A stretch of DNA of 64,000 nt from Adiantum capillus-veneris (Eukaryota > Streptophyta > Polypodiopsida > Polypodiales > Pteridaceae), in the NCBI GenBank assembly GCA_014529385.2, contig CM043959.1, forward strand, positions 50,955,253 to 51,019,252, read 5' to 3'. Of this stretch, positions 54,463 through 64,000 are shown piece after piece. Every line of letters begins with the position of its first letter. Within the stretch, counting starts at the first letter, position 1. A model generated the notes under the pieces. That model saw only the letters and a program-made list of their open reading frames with translations, searched no databases and was not told the origin of the DNA. A program made the translations under genes and the position numbers.

Positions 54463-55322
54463 GTGTGTCACTTTGAAATAGATTCAATGGAGGCTCAACA
54501 CCAAATGTCAAGATATCCCCTCTTCTTCGGAGAGCCTGGTAAGGATGTCGAGCTATTTCTAGCAAATTTGAAAATGTCTTGCCGCATAAAGAGAGTGATA
54601 GGAGATGATGAATGCTTAGAAATGTTTGAAGTGGTCCTTAGAAAAGATGCTAGCACTTCGTTTGACTCTCTATCTCAGGAAGTTAAGGAAAACTATAAGG
54701 AAGTCATTGATCATTTCAAGTGATACTTCTTTGACCCCCAAAACATGCAAAAGCTATGGCAAGACATCGTTTCTCACAAGCAAAAAGACTTAGATTACTA
54801 CTACATGTACAAACAAGAGTTTCTACGTCTTTGGGTTGTATGGGTGAAATGTTGCTAACCTTGGTGGTGGTGTAGAGTTCCTTAAGAAGGAGATCCAAAT
54901 GTGCATGTGGTAGAGGTGATAAATTCAAATGAGATTGACATGGAAGCAAATGGCATTAAGCATGGCCGTGGAAAAGGTAAGGAGAAAGAAGGAGTCACAT
55001 CACAAAGTGACCGTGGACGAGAAAAGAAGGCAAAGGAGACCAAGGAAACCAAGAGGACTTGACATCGTATCAACCTCCAAGACTTTCCTCTTGGACATGG
55101 TATGGCTCCATGTACAACTTGTTGGAATACATGAGAGGTAAGGGCCATGTTATCTCATCGCCTCAATTTCTTGCATTATGTCCGCAAGTTAGGAGGGATT
55201 TAACAAAGGCAGTTAGCACTAGGAGAAAGGTAAAAGAGAGTGTGCCTATTGTAAAAATTGCACAAGCTGAAATGAATGAGGACATTACACCGGTGCTAGA
55301 TGTTACATCAAAGGAAGTTTAG
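54463..55322 (+). pseudogene. gag of the decayed gypsy element
   Basis: The ATG at 54487 gives MEAQHQMSRYPLFFGEPGKD then VELFLANLKMSCRIKRV, with a TGA at 54721. The frame continues YFFDPQNMQKLWQDIVSHKQ past the stop, then is lost. A charged C-terminal part resumes at about 55059-55322 (PQVRRDLTKAVSTRRKVKES). No intact zinc knuckle is visible. Non-functional. Confidence 0.7.
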
Positions 55323-56230
55323 TTAGGAAAGGCCTAGTGGATGGGGGTGCACAAATTTGCATCATGATAGAGGGACTCATGCAGAGACTAGGCATGCACA
55401 TCCATGAGACACCTGAAAGCAAAGTAAAAATGGAAAACAATAGCAAGGCTAGGTATGTAGGGATTTGTGAAAATGTTTTTGTGGAAGCCTTTGGCATTAA
55501 GAAGTCAGTGGATTTCTATGTTATGTCTACCAAAGGAAATGGTTACCCATTTATCCTAGGAAGAACATGGCTAATGAAAATGCAAGCTTTGCAAGATTGG
55601 GAGAGTGGAAAGCTAATTTGCAAGAATGACAATCATAAGAAGGTTGTCTTTGACATCAAGGGGCAACGCCAAGAGGAGCTCCATGAAGAATCATCTCAAA
55701 GTGAGATGGAGAAAGACTGGACCAATAGCACTTCAGAAGAAGAAAAGAGCGGTAGCATTATTGAAGAGGAGTCTTCCATCAAATTCATGGGGGTAAGGTT
55801 TAAGCCAAACAACCAAGAGACCTCTTGCCCAGGCTTGGAGAAGATAGGTCCTCAAGAGAACCAAGGTATGGAAGACAAAGGGATGCTAGAAGGTATGCTA
55901 TCAACCACACTTACAAAGGAAGAAAGAGGGGAGTTCAAATGTGTGCTACGGAATTTTCCTAAGCTTTTTGCTAAAGACTACACCAACGTGCGTGGAGTAG
56001 ATATTGTTCAACACAAGATTGAGTTAAAGCCAGAGGTCACACCTAAGGCTCAAAAGCTACAAAGGCTAGGAGTCATCAAGGAGCAGTCTTTACTCAAGCA
56101 GGTTAGAAATATTTTAGCAGCAAGTATTTATTTATCCAATGGAGAATTCAGAGTGGGTGTCCCCATTTGTGGTCACTCCCAAAAAGAATGGCAAGTGGAG
56201 GGTGTGTATGGATTAGTGTCCACTCAATGA
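55323..56230 (+). pseudogene. Protease and RT N-terminus of the decayed gypsy element
   Basis: LVDGGAQICIMIEGLMQRLG marks the retropepsin active-site region and YPFILGRTWLMKMQALQDWE its second motif. An acidic linker (SSEEEKSGSIIEEESS-type) follows. The start of RT (HKIELKPEVTPKAQKLQRLG) is shifted out of frame near 56150-56220. Confidence 0.75.
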
Positions 56231-57325
56231 GGCGACAAAAAGAGATCACTTTCCCCTCCCATTTCAGGATGAGATACTAAATGAGGTAGCCGATCATGAG
56301 AAATATACTTTGTGTGATGGCTATTCAGGTTACTTTCAAATAGGTATCGCATTAGAGGATCAGTTGAAAACAACCTTCATCACTCCTTGGGGCTGTTATG
56401 CTTTTAGAGCCATGCCATCTGGCCTGACAAATGCTCTTGCAACCTTCCAACACTTCATGAACATGGTGTTTCAAGCATTCTTTGGAAAGTCAATTATGGT
56501 GTTCATTGATGTTTTTGCATTTATAGCTCAAAATTGTTGCAACTACAGAGGGTAGAAGAAGGATTGAAAAAGCTCTATGACATAGGAGGTCAACTCAAAC
56601 CCGACAAGTGCCACATAGGTGAGGATGAAGTGATCTTGCTTGGTCACAAAGTTTCTTACAAAGGCATCGAGGTGGATCCTTCAAATTCAAAAGCTCTTAT
56701 TGAGTTACCATCACCTAAGAGTCTTAACGAGGTCATCTCATTCATTCAAAAGGTGAAGTATATGTCACGCTTCATTCATTTAGCCTTGGAGTTACTTCAA
56801 CCCTTGCAAAAATTGACCCAACAAGTCGAGTTTGTTTGGTCTGATGATCTTGTAGAATATTTTTGTAATATCAAAGTAATTCTGTCAGAACTACCAACAC
56901 TTATGCCTCCTTGTTGGGAGTACACATTATTTGTTAGCTGTAGTGTTGGGAAAGAAACAATTGGTGTTGTTTTGCTACAACAAGATTCTCACAGTACCAG
57001 GATGCGACCCACCTACTTTGCTAGTAGGTTCATGAATGCTTTGGAGAGAGGCTACACAAAAGCAATACTCATGATGCTTTCTCTCATGTTTGTGGTGAGA
57101 AAGATTAGATCCTACTTGCTACCAAAACCTTTTGTAATTCTCACTGCAGAAAATATGTTCCCTTGGGTTTCATCTCAAATTAATCTTAGTACTAGAATCT
57201 CAAAGTGGATTATTGAGTTGCAAGAGTTCCAATACTATTTCAAGGTAGAAGATAGTGTGCGTGCACAATTGGCAGGGATTCTTACTTACACGGTACATGA
57301 GAAGAGATTAAGGTGCCTCAAATAA
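56216..57325 (+). pseudogene. RT and RNase H of the decayed gypsy element
   Basis: The frames give RDHFPLPFQDEILNEV, CDGYSGYFQIGIALEDQ, GLTNALATFQHFMNMVF and VFIDVFAFIA, where the second catalytic Asp of the (F/Y)xDD box is Val. After a frameshift at about 56535, GHKVSYKGIEVDPSN and a degenerate RNase H (YFASRFMNALERGYTKA) follow. Polymerase activity is excluded by the Asp loss and the shifts. Confidence 0.8.
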
Positions 57326-57549
57326 AGACCCTACCATTGTCACCACCAAAAAGTATTCCTAATGCTTTTACCTTGTTCGTTGATGGAGCTTTTCGACGAG
57401 CCACAGGAAAAGCAGGGGGAGGGCTAGTGTTGCTCAACCCAAGTAGAGAGGTGGTCATGAAAGAGAAGATCAATCTACCAGGTTCAACTAGCAACAATGA
57501 AGCAGAGTACGACATACTACTTCATGGTTTGAAGATGTACATCAGCTAA
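57313..57549 (+). pseudogene. Additional RNase H-like domain
   Basis: FTLFVDGAFRRATGKAGGGL, VLLNPSREVV and STSNNEAEYDILLHGLKM are the first Asp, Gly-rich turn and Asn-Glu-Ala-Glu-Tyr helix of a plant/archaeal-type RNase HI, lying after the usual gypsy RNase H. A TAA follows at 57547. The remainder is at 57550-58031 in shifted frame, including IPRKQNEDVDLLAQQVVA. Confidence 0.75.
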
Positions 57550-57611
57550 GGTATACAGCGTCTCATGGTAAAGGGGGATGCAATTCTCATTGTGAAGTAG
57601 ATTTTAGGCAT

Positions 57612-59252
57612 TTGGGCAAAATACTATGGGCCAAAGTCCATGCCATCCGTAGGTTATTCTATCAATTTGAGGAGGTGCAATTATATCATATTCCTAGGAA
57701 ACAAAATGAGGATGTTGATTTACTTGCACAACAAGTAGTTGCATGTTTTGAGAAAGAAGTGGAGGTCATCATGGTGACGGCTTCCGTCAAGCAACCGAGG
57801 TACCAGGGATTGGAGTCATTGGCTCCCATTATTGGCTACATTTTGGATGGCGAGTTTTCGCAAGACTTTACAAAATCTCAAGAGAGGAGACTCGTGAAGA
57901 AGGCAAGCGTGTATCTCTTCCTAGAAGGCTCCCTTCCTAGAAGCCTCCCTCTATCAAAGAGGGAAGGATCACATGTGCAGAAGAGTACCAACTATGAAGG
58001 AAATTCTAGCCATTCCAAAAGGTTTTCATGAAGAGGCATGCGGTGGTCATTTTGCCCAAGAGTTCACTGTGAAGAAGATTTTGCTTGCGGGTATGTTTGG
58101 CCAAGTCTGCATGTGGATGTTCAACATTGGTGTAAAAGTTGACACAACTGTCAGGTAAATGGAAATAGAAGATTGATACATGGTCCAAGGCAAGTTGTAC
58201 TCGCAATTGGACCCTTCGAAAAGTGGGGCATTGATGCTATGGGTCCTCTGCCTAGAACAAAAAATGGTAAACTCTACATTCTGGTGGCAGTAGATGATAT
58301 GACTAGGTGGGTAGAAGCACAAAGTGTGGCAAAGGTAAATGAGAGAACGGTGAGAAAGTTTGTCTACACTCACATCTGTTGTAGATTTGGCACACCTTTG
58401 GAAATTGTTTTTGATAATGGTTCAGGGTTCAGGAAGGGTCTACTCACAGAAGTTTGTGAGAAGCTTCACATTTTACATCTTCATATCACACCCTACTATC
58501 CACAATCAAATGGTTTAGTTGAAAAATCTAATGGTATTATTGCCGGCATCATCAGAAATATGGTGGAAAACAAGACAAAGTTATGGGATGAATTATTGGA
58601 TGGAGCATTGTGGGCATATCAAACCACATACAAGGAGGCCACAAAATTCACACCATTTCACTTGGTGTAGGGTCAAGAGGCTTTGCAACCAATTGAGCTC
58701 AACATTCCAACCATGTGTCTCCAAGGAAGAGTAGCACATGGCAAAGAAGAAGCATGGATGGACCGCCTTCTCACCTTGGTAGATCTAGAAAGGAAGAGAG
58801 AAGCGGCCTACAAGTTCTACAAAAGAAAGGCTACACAAGTAAAGGAAAAAATCGATAAGAAGGTGAAGGACAAACGAATCAAAGAAGAAGATTTGGTCTT
58901 AAGGTATGACAATCGACTTGAGAATAGGTTTGATGCTAAATTATACACCAGATGGCAAGGTTCGTATGTGGTCAATAAATCTTTTAATTCAAGTTATTAT
59001 CAGCTCATGGATTTAGATGGCAAGGAGCATCCTAAGAAGGTGAATGGGTACTGCCTAAAGCACTACTTAAGTCGCACTCTACCAAATCTGCAAGAGAATT
59101 TCCAAGAAGCTACATCATCATGTAAGTCTTGTAGTTTGGTTTGTGCCAGTAGTGAAGAAGAACTACAAAATGAAGACTTGTTTGAGGCACAAAACATCTC
59201 AAATAGCTTGGAACCACTCTCATTGAAAAGGATGCCTTTTGATGGTACATGA
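57612..59252 (+). pseudogene. Integrase region of the decayed gypsy element
   Basis: A damaged zinc-binding part (EEACGGHFAQEFTVKKIL) is followed by the core: FEKWGIDAMGPLPRTKNGKL, VFDNGSGF, YYPQSNGLVEKSNGII and LDGALWAYQTTYKEATKFTP. All three DDE positions are visible. A TAG after FHLV (58668-58670) separates the C-terminal part, GRVAHGKEEAWMDRLL to PKKVNGYCLKHYLSR. The frame breaks at about 58030-58170 prevent a functional product. Confidence 0.8.
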
Positions 59253-59280
59253 ATGTACCATCATCCTGGGGGAGGGCTAA

Positions 59281-61615
59281 TGATAGCAGTTTTTCGACTA
59301 CTTGAAATTTCCATAGTGAGCTATCTCACCCTATCAAAATCACTCAAACACTGTGGCTATCCCTACCTTTTCATTGTACATAGGCGTGTGTGAGTTAGAA
59401 GACTTTTTCCATATCTCCTTAAAACCCTCGGCTAGCGAGTCGTTGGGTTAGCTGAGCCAAAAAAGTAAATAAACTCAAAAAAATAAAATATATTATGGCC
59501 CTTTCGTCTGTAATAGTTCGTTGTATAGAGGGCCTAAATATAAGGAATTTTCATAATTATTTTGGTATTTTTTTGAATATTTCTACTTAGGTGTGTGTTA
59601 TTTTCCTATGTATGCTATGTACATTGACTCACCATAACCACAATTTTTCTTACATTTTGCATACTCTTTATTCCATATAGAAATATTTTCATGCAAGCTT
59701 CGCTTATTTTTGAAGTGAATCCACTCCAAAGAAAAACCTCAAAAAAAATACCTTCCACCATCAGGCATTGCCTTTCACTAAATTCCTATTTTCTACATGT
59801 ATTTTTCTTTACCTCTTGTAAATAAATATACATAAACAAAAACAAATGAGGGCCCTCCTCATTTGATTCCCTATATTTTCATATATTTATTTTTTTATAT
59901 AACTTACAATATTTTAGATTCCATAAATTGTTTATATATACTAGCCTATTTTTTTCCATTATATCCATATATTATATTTATGCATAATCCACAACCATAC
60001 ACATTTTCAAACCCCTAAGAATCTATTATTTCATGCTCTCACGCAAGGAGGGGCTCACCTTTGAAGCTTTATGCAAATTCAACAAAAAGGGGGCCACTTA
60101 AGACTTTTTTATGAAGAAAAATAGGCTTTTTATGAAGAAAACTATGCCTTTTGGCAGGATGTTTTATATTCATCTCCACTCTGAATTTAAAGCAGTGGTT
60201 AAAAGACAAAATGTGGACCAACAGCTCAATAATTGCCTCAAAAAAAATTTGATAATTTTTCGAGCTACCACCGGTGAGATAGGATTTTTTCGGTGGACCC
60301 CAGTCTGCCCACTTTTCTCACAAGTAGCCCACAGTCTTCTCTCACCTCCTTTCCTACTTCCACACATACTCACACATTCATCCTCCTCCTCCATGACCAA
60401 AACCTACACCTTTCATGTCTTATTTGATCTTCCTCACCATTTCCATCTCTCCCTTACTCCATAGCTCAAAAATTATCATCTCTACACACATATAGCCCAA
60501 ATTCTCTCTCTAAAATCAAACTCATATTACCCCATAACCTCTTCATCCTTTCACAAAAAGAGAAAAAATGAGCAAATAACCAAGCTCAAGCTCTGCAAAA
60601 GGAGGAGTTTGATAATGGAAAATTCAACTTTTCCATGGTCACAAAAACTACACCGATAGAGTTCTACAACCGCTTCATTTACTGGAGGAGATAGGTGAAA
60701 TGTCCCCTTTCCATCTTGTGGTTTCCATCAAATTGTGTATATTCTCATCCTTCTCTTACTTTTTATCATTGTATAAATCATGTAATGCACCTTGAGTGCA
60801 TATGCCATGTAATTTTAACCCATTTTACTAACTACAAATTACTAACACTAATGACTAACCCTTCTTGTAAATTGCACCCTCTACTATCTACTAGAGTAGC
60901 ACCTCCAAGCTACTCACATCTCTCTCCTTTCACTTCAATAATTTTTCTGGTTGAGCCCACATCCATGTGACTCAAGGGATAAGGAAGACCCACTCCCATT
61001 TTGAAAATCAAAAATATTTCATAATCTGTTGTTTTGTCAATAAAATTGATTAGTTCTAATCCTAATCAAGGCTCCCAAAAACCTATAAATGGAGCGCATT
61101 AGTCTTTGTAAAAACTATCTCTACACTATTGCACACTACATTGAGCATAGCATGCTCTGGTCTCTATCTTAGTTGTAAGAAGAGAGAGTCAGCTCTCTAT
61201 ACACCATCACCTTGGTGCATAGACAAGCTTGAGCTAGTTTGAGTTTGTGAGTGAGTAAATTATACTCCTTCCATTGCTATTGTATCTACTCCAACATCAA
61301 TAAAATTGATAGCTTGGGTACAATTTTTTTCCAAAGACTCACTCTTTTCTTCCAATTTGGCTTGGCAAACTCACTCAGTTCCATAAGGTAACTTGTTCAT
61401 TGAAGGTTATTTTCTTGCTGCTTGTGCTTGTGATTCATTGATTCGGCTGTTGCTTTGACTACCATTGTAAGAGGGCGGATGGTGAGAGGGCTCCCGTAAC
61501 CCTAAGACAATGTGCTAGTGCATAGTACTATAACCAGATTTAAAGTGTTGTCATTTGAACCCCCAAGCTCTAGGTACCTTCTTGTGAAAATCATATGGTT
61601 GAAGCTAGATTGTAC

Positions 61616-61699
<84 letters not shown>

Positions 61700-62113
61700 G
61701 TGTTTTTAGTGTGTGAGTGTGTTGCATTGGTGTAAGGGCTAGTGTATATCTCTTGCTCGATTGTGGGTTTTCTCTATAATTCTCCTTTCTTGCGTCCTAG
61801 TTCAGTCTCAAACTAGGTGGTGCCCCTTGTGTAGTTGAGTTTTGGCTATGGGTTTGTTTTTTTTGGTTGTTTTTTGTTGTGACCCATCCCCATTGAGCAG
61901 CATGGGAGCCTTGAAGGGTGTCTAGAGGTTGCTCTTCTTGTTGCCTGCCCCGAACCGCCTCAATTTTGGTGCCCCTATTGAGAAGGGCTTGTGTATGTTG
62001 TTGTGGATACTTAGTCTTTAGAGTAATCAAGTAGCTTGCATGAATCACAAAAATTTGTATGACCCATTTGTTTCCATTGCAAGGCAAACGGTGTATATCA
62101 TTGTAAGCACAAA
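59281..62113 (+). repeat. 3' LTR of the decayed gypsy element
   Basis: It begins TGATAGC after the polypurine tract. Only its first 1 kb matches the 5' copy. CTATAAATG at 61083 could be its TATA box, and a CT microsatellite lies at 61620-61695. No supported ORF is present in these 2.8 kb. The end at ATTGTAAGCACA is inferred from LTR-like CA termination only. Confidence 0.55.
61620..61695. repeat. (CT)n microsatellite
   Basis: About 38 CT units. Confidence 0.96.
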
Positions 62114-62175
62114 TTTAAAATTTTAACGAGTTATTCGTAGAATATTGGGCCCTCTTTGGTTGGCCAAGATAATTT

Positions 62176-62395
62176 AACTCGATAAGAAGGTGAAGGACAA
62201 ACGAATCAAAGAAGAATATTAGGTCTTAAGGTATGACAATCGACTTGACAATAGGTTTGAAGCTAAATTATACACCAGATGGAAAGGTCCGTATGTAGTC
62301 AAAAAAATCTTCTAATTCCAGTTATTATCAGCTCATGGATTTAGATGGCAAGGAGCATCCTAATAAGGTGAATGGGTACCACCTAAAGCACTACA
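62176..62395 (+). repeat. Duplicate of the pol 3' end beyond the 3' LTR
   Basis: This segment repeats 58853-59067 (GATAAGAAGGTGAAGGACAA... through ...CACCTAAAGCACTACAAG) with several substitutions, then joins satellite directly. It may mark a second, mostly deleted copy of the same gypsy family or a recombination scar. Confidence 0.85.
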
Positions 62396-64000
62396 AGATA
62401 CAGGAACTTTGGCTTGTATCTTGGTCTCTCAAAGGTCAAATGGTCAACACTAAGTCTGCACTGCGGTTTTCAACGTATCACCTGTTTTCAACGTATCACC
62501 TTTTTTCAACGTATCACCTGTTTCAACGTATCACCTGTTTTGCTACCTTTTGGTTCAAATTTGCTCTTTCTTTTTCCAAAACTAGACTCGAGATATGTTT
62601 TCTTGTGTATGCACTAATGGTCTACAAATGTTTAGGTCAAGCTGTCACTATGGGGACATGGATTGCAATCCATTTTTGGAGCCCAAATTGACTTTTCTTG
62701 GTACCATCATAATCCGCATGACTACTAGATCCTATGGCATCAAAAATTTATGAAAATGGACCTCTGGATTGAACATTAGGTCAATTCTCGCATTTTGTCA
62801 TAGTGTCTGACAGTTCTGTCCTTTTGGATTGGTTTTTGACATCCAAATTTCGTCTTGAAAAGACCACTAGACTCCTTGTGATGTGCTCTAGCTATGGTAC
62901 AAGTTTGGTCTCAATCTATGAGGGGGGGACATGGATCGTGATCCATGGTCTAGGTGTGTTCTATTGCCCACAAGCTTTCTTCTTGTCTTTGCCTGACTTA
63001 ATTTGGAGTTGTCTATCAAAACTTACAACAATTTTGGTGAACTTCACTTGAAACAGCACTCAAAACTGTCTCACAACCAGGACACAGGAACTTTGTCTTG
63101 TATCTTGGTCTCCCGAAGGTCAAATAGTCAACACTAGGTCTTTACTGTGATTTTCAACTATTACCTGTTTTGCTGCCTTTTGACACAAATTTGCTCAATT
63201 TTTTTCCAAAACTAGACTAGAGGATATGTTTTCTTTTGTATGCTATTGATCTCAAAACATTTAGGTCAAGTTGTCACTATGGGGACATGGATCGAGATCC
63301 ATGTTTGGAGCCCAACTTGACTTTTCTTGGTAGCATGAGAATCAACAAGACAAATACATTCTATGCCATCAGAAAGTTTGAAAAATGGACCTTTGGATTG
63401 AAAATTAGGTCAAGTCTTACACTTTGTCAAAGTGTTTGACAGTTTTGGGCTTCTGGCTTAGTTCTTAATATCAAAATTTTGTCTTGAAAAGACAACTAGA
63501 CTTGTTAGGATATGCTCTAGCTATGGTACAAGTTTGGACTCAGTCTCTAACAGGGAGACATGGATCGCGATCCATGGTTTAGGTGTGTTCTATTGCTCGC
63601 AAGATTTCTTACTTGCTTTACCTGACTCAATTTGGAGTTGTCTATTAAAAGTTAGAGCAATTTTGGTGAACTGCACTTGAAACAGCACTCAAAATAGTCT
63701 TAGGACCAGGACACAGGAAAAATTGGATTCTATCTTGGTCTCCCGAAGGTCAAATAGCCAACACTAGGTATGCACTGCGGTTTTCAACCTATCACCAATT
63801 TTGCTACCTTTTAATCCAAATTAGATCAATGTTTTCCAAAACTAGACTAGGGGCTATGTTTTCTTGTGTATACACTCCTGATTTGAAAAATTTTAGGTCA
63901 AGTTATTAATATGGGGACATGGATCGCGATCCATGTTTGGAGCCCAAATTGACTTTTCTTGGTACCATCGGAATCAACATGACTAGTAGGTCCTATGGCA
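62396..64000 (+). repeat. ~620-bp satellite block 5, plus orientation
   Basis: About two and a half units running off the window end. Perfect 18-bp palindromes are seen at 63918-63935 and in box B near 63559. At 62467-62540 there is a local fourfold repeat of TTCAACGTATCACCTG. Confidence 0.9.

Larger units (their letters stand above)
53347..62113 (+). mobile_element. Decayed Ty3/gypsy element with an additional RNase H-like domain
   Basis: LTR-related sequence starts TGATAGC at 53347 and again at 59281, just after a polypurine tract (CCTGGGGGAGGG). Between them on the plus strand lie gag, protease, RT, RNase H, a second RNase H-like block and integrase, in several frames. The 5' LTR copy is matched only to about 54306, then diverges. 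The 3' LTR seems to extend to about 62113 (ATTGTAAGCACA), so the 5' LTR and PBS have probably suffered a large deletion. The right boundary is an estimate and no target duplication was found. Extra RNase H domains are typical of Tat/Ogre-lineage gypsy elements. Confidence 0.75.

Overview
The window looks like a gene-poor, repeat-dominated stretch of nuclear DNA from a land plant with a large genome. It holds plant-type Ty1/copia and Ty3/gypsy LTR retrotransposons with plant primer-binding sites, short spliceosomal-type introns, long microsatellites and a degenerate satellite. I cannot name the species. I recognise no ordinary single-copy housekeeping gene, tRNA, rRNA or CRISPR array. Most coding sequence is mobile-element derived and carries stops or frameshifts.

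Ground layer: a divergent satellite of about 620 bp per unit fills 1.1-6.7 kb (mostly minus orientation) and 8.7-14.2, 45.7-48.4, 52.2-53.3 and 62.4-64 kb (plus orientation). Each unit carries two boxes based on the 18-bp palindrome CATGGATCGCGATCCATG. Everything else interrupts it: a probable solo LTR (3.7-4.4 kb), a 2-kb insertion with a 34-bp minisatellite (6.7-8.7 kb), an internally deleted LTR element (48.4-52.2 kb, TSD AACTA) and a decayed gypsy element with two RNase H-like regions (53.3-62.1 kb).

The centre is a Russian doll. A copia element (LTRs 14195-14421 and 45425-45651, TSD GTCTC on both sides) sits in the satellite. Its polyprotein is cut between reverse transcriptase and RNase H by a 26.3-kb insertion with inverted ends CATTAGGAGAAA (14900-41187). 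That insertion is itself cut by a gypsy element (17362-31156, TSD ATTACT) lying in one of its introns. Removing the gypsy leaves a DNA transposon of about 12.5 kb.

The DNA transposon is the most interesting object. On the minus strand it carries a multi-exon transposase-like gene, a histone H3-like ORF and a multi-exon Ulp1/C48-type cysteine protease gene (the one split by the gypsy). On the plus strand it carries a gene of an unrecognised family, a second and more decayed copy of which lies at 1-818. That family may contain another histone-fold-like segment. Introns and spacers of the transposon are filled with a hairpin-forming repeat (core close to GTCAGTACCAAGCGAA) and a 273-bp tandem array that duplicates a mini-exon and a TGACGTCA palindrome. 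A transposon pairing a histone-like protein with a SUMO-protease-like enzyme suggests chromatin-directed functions, but this copy is clearly damaged.
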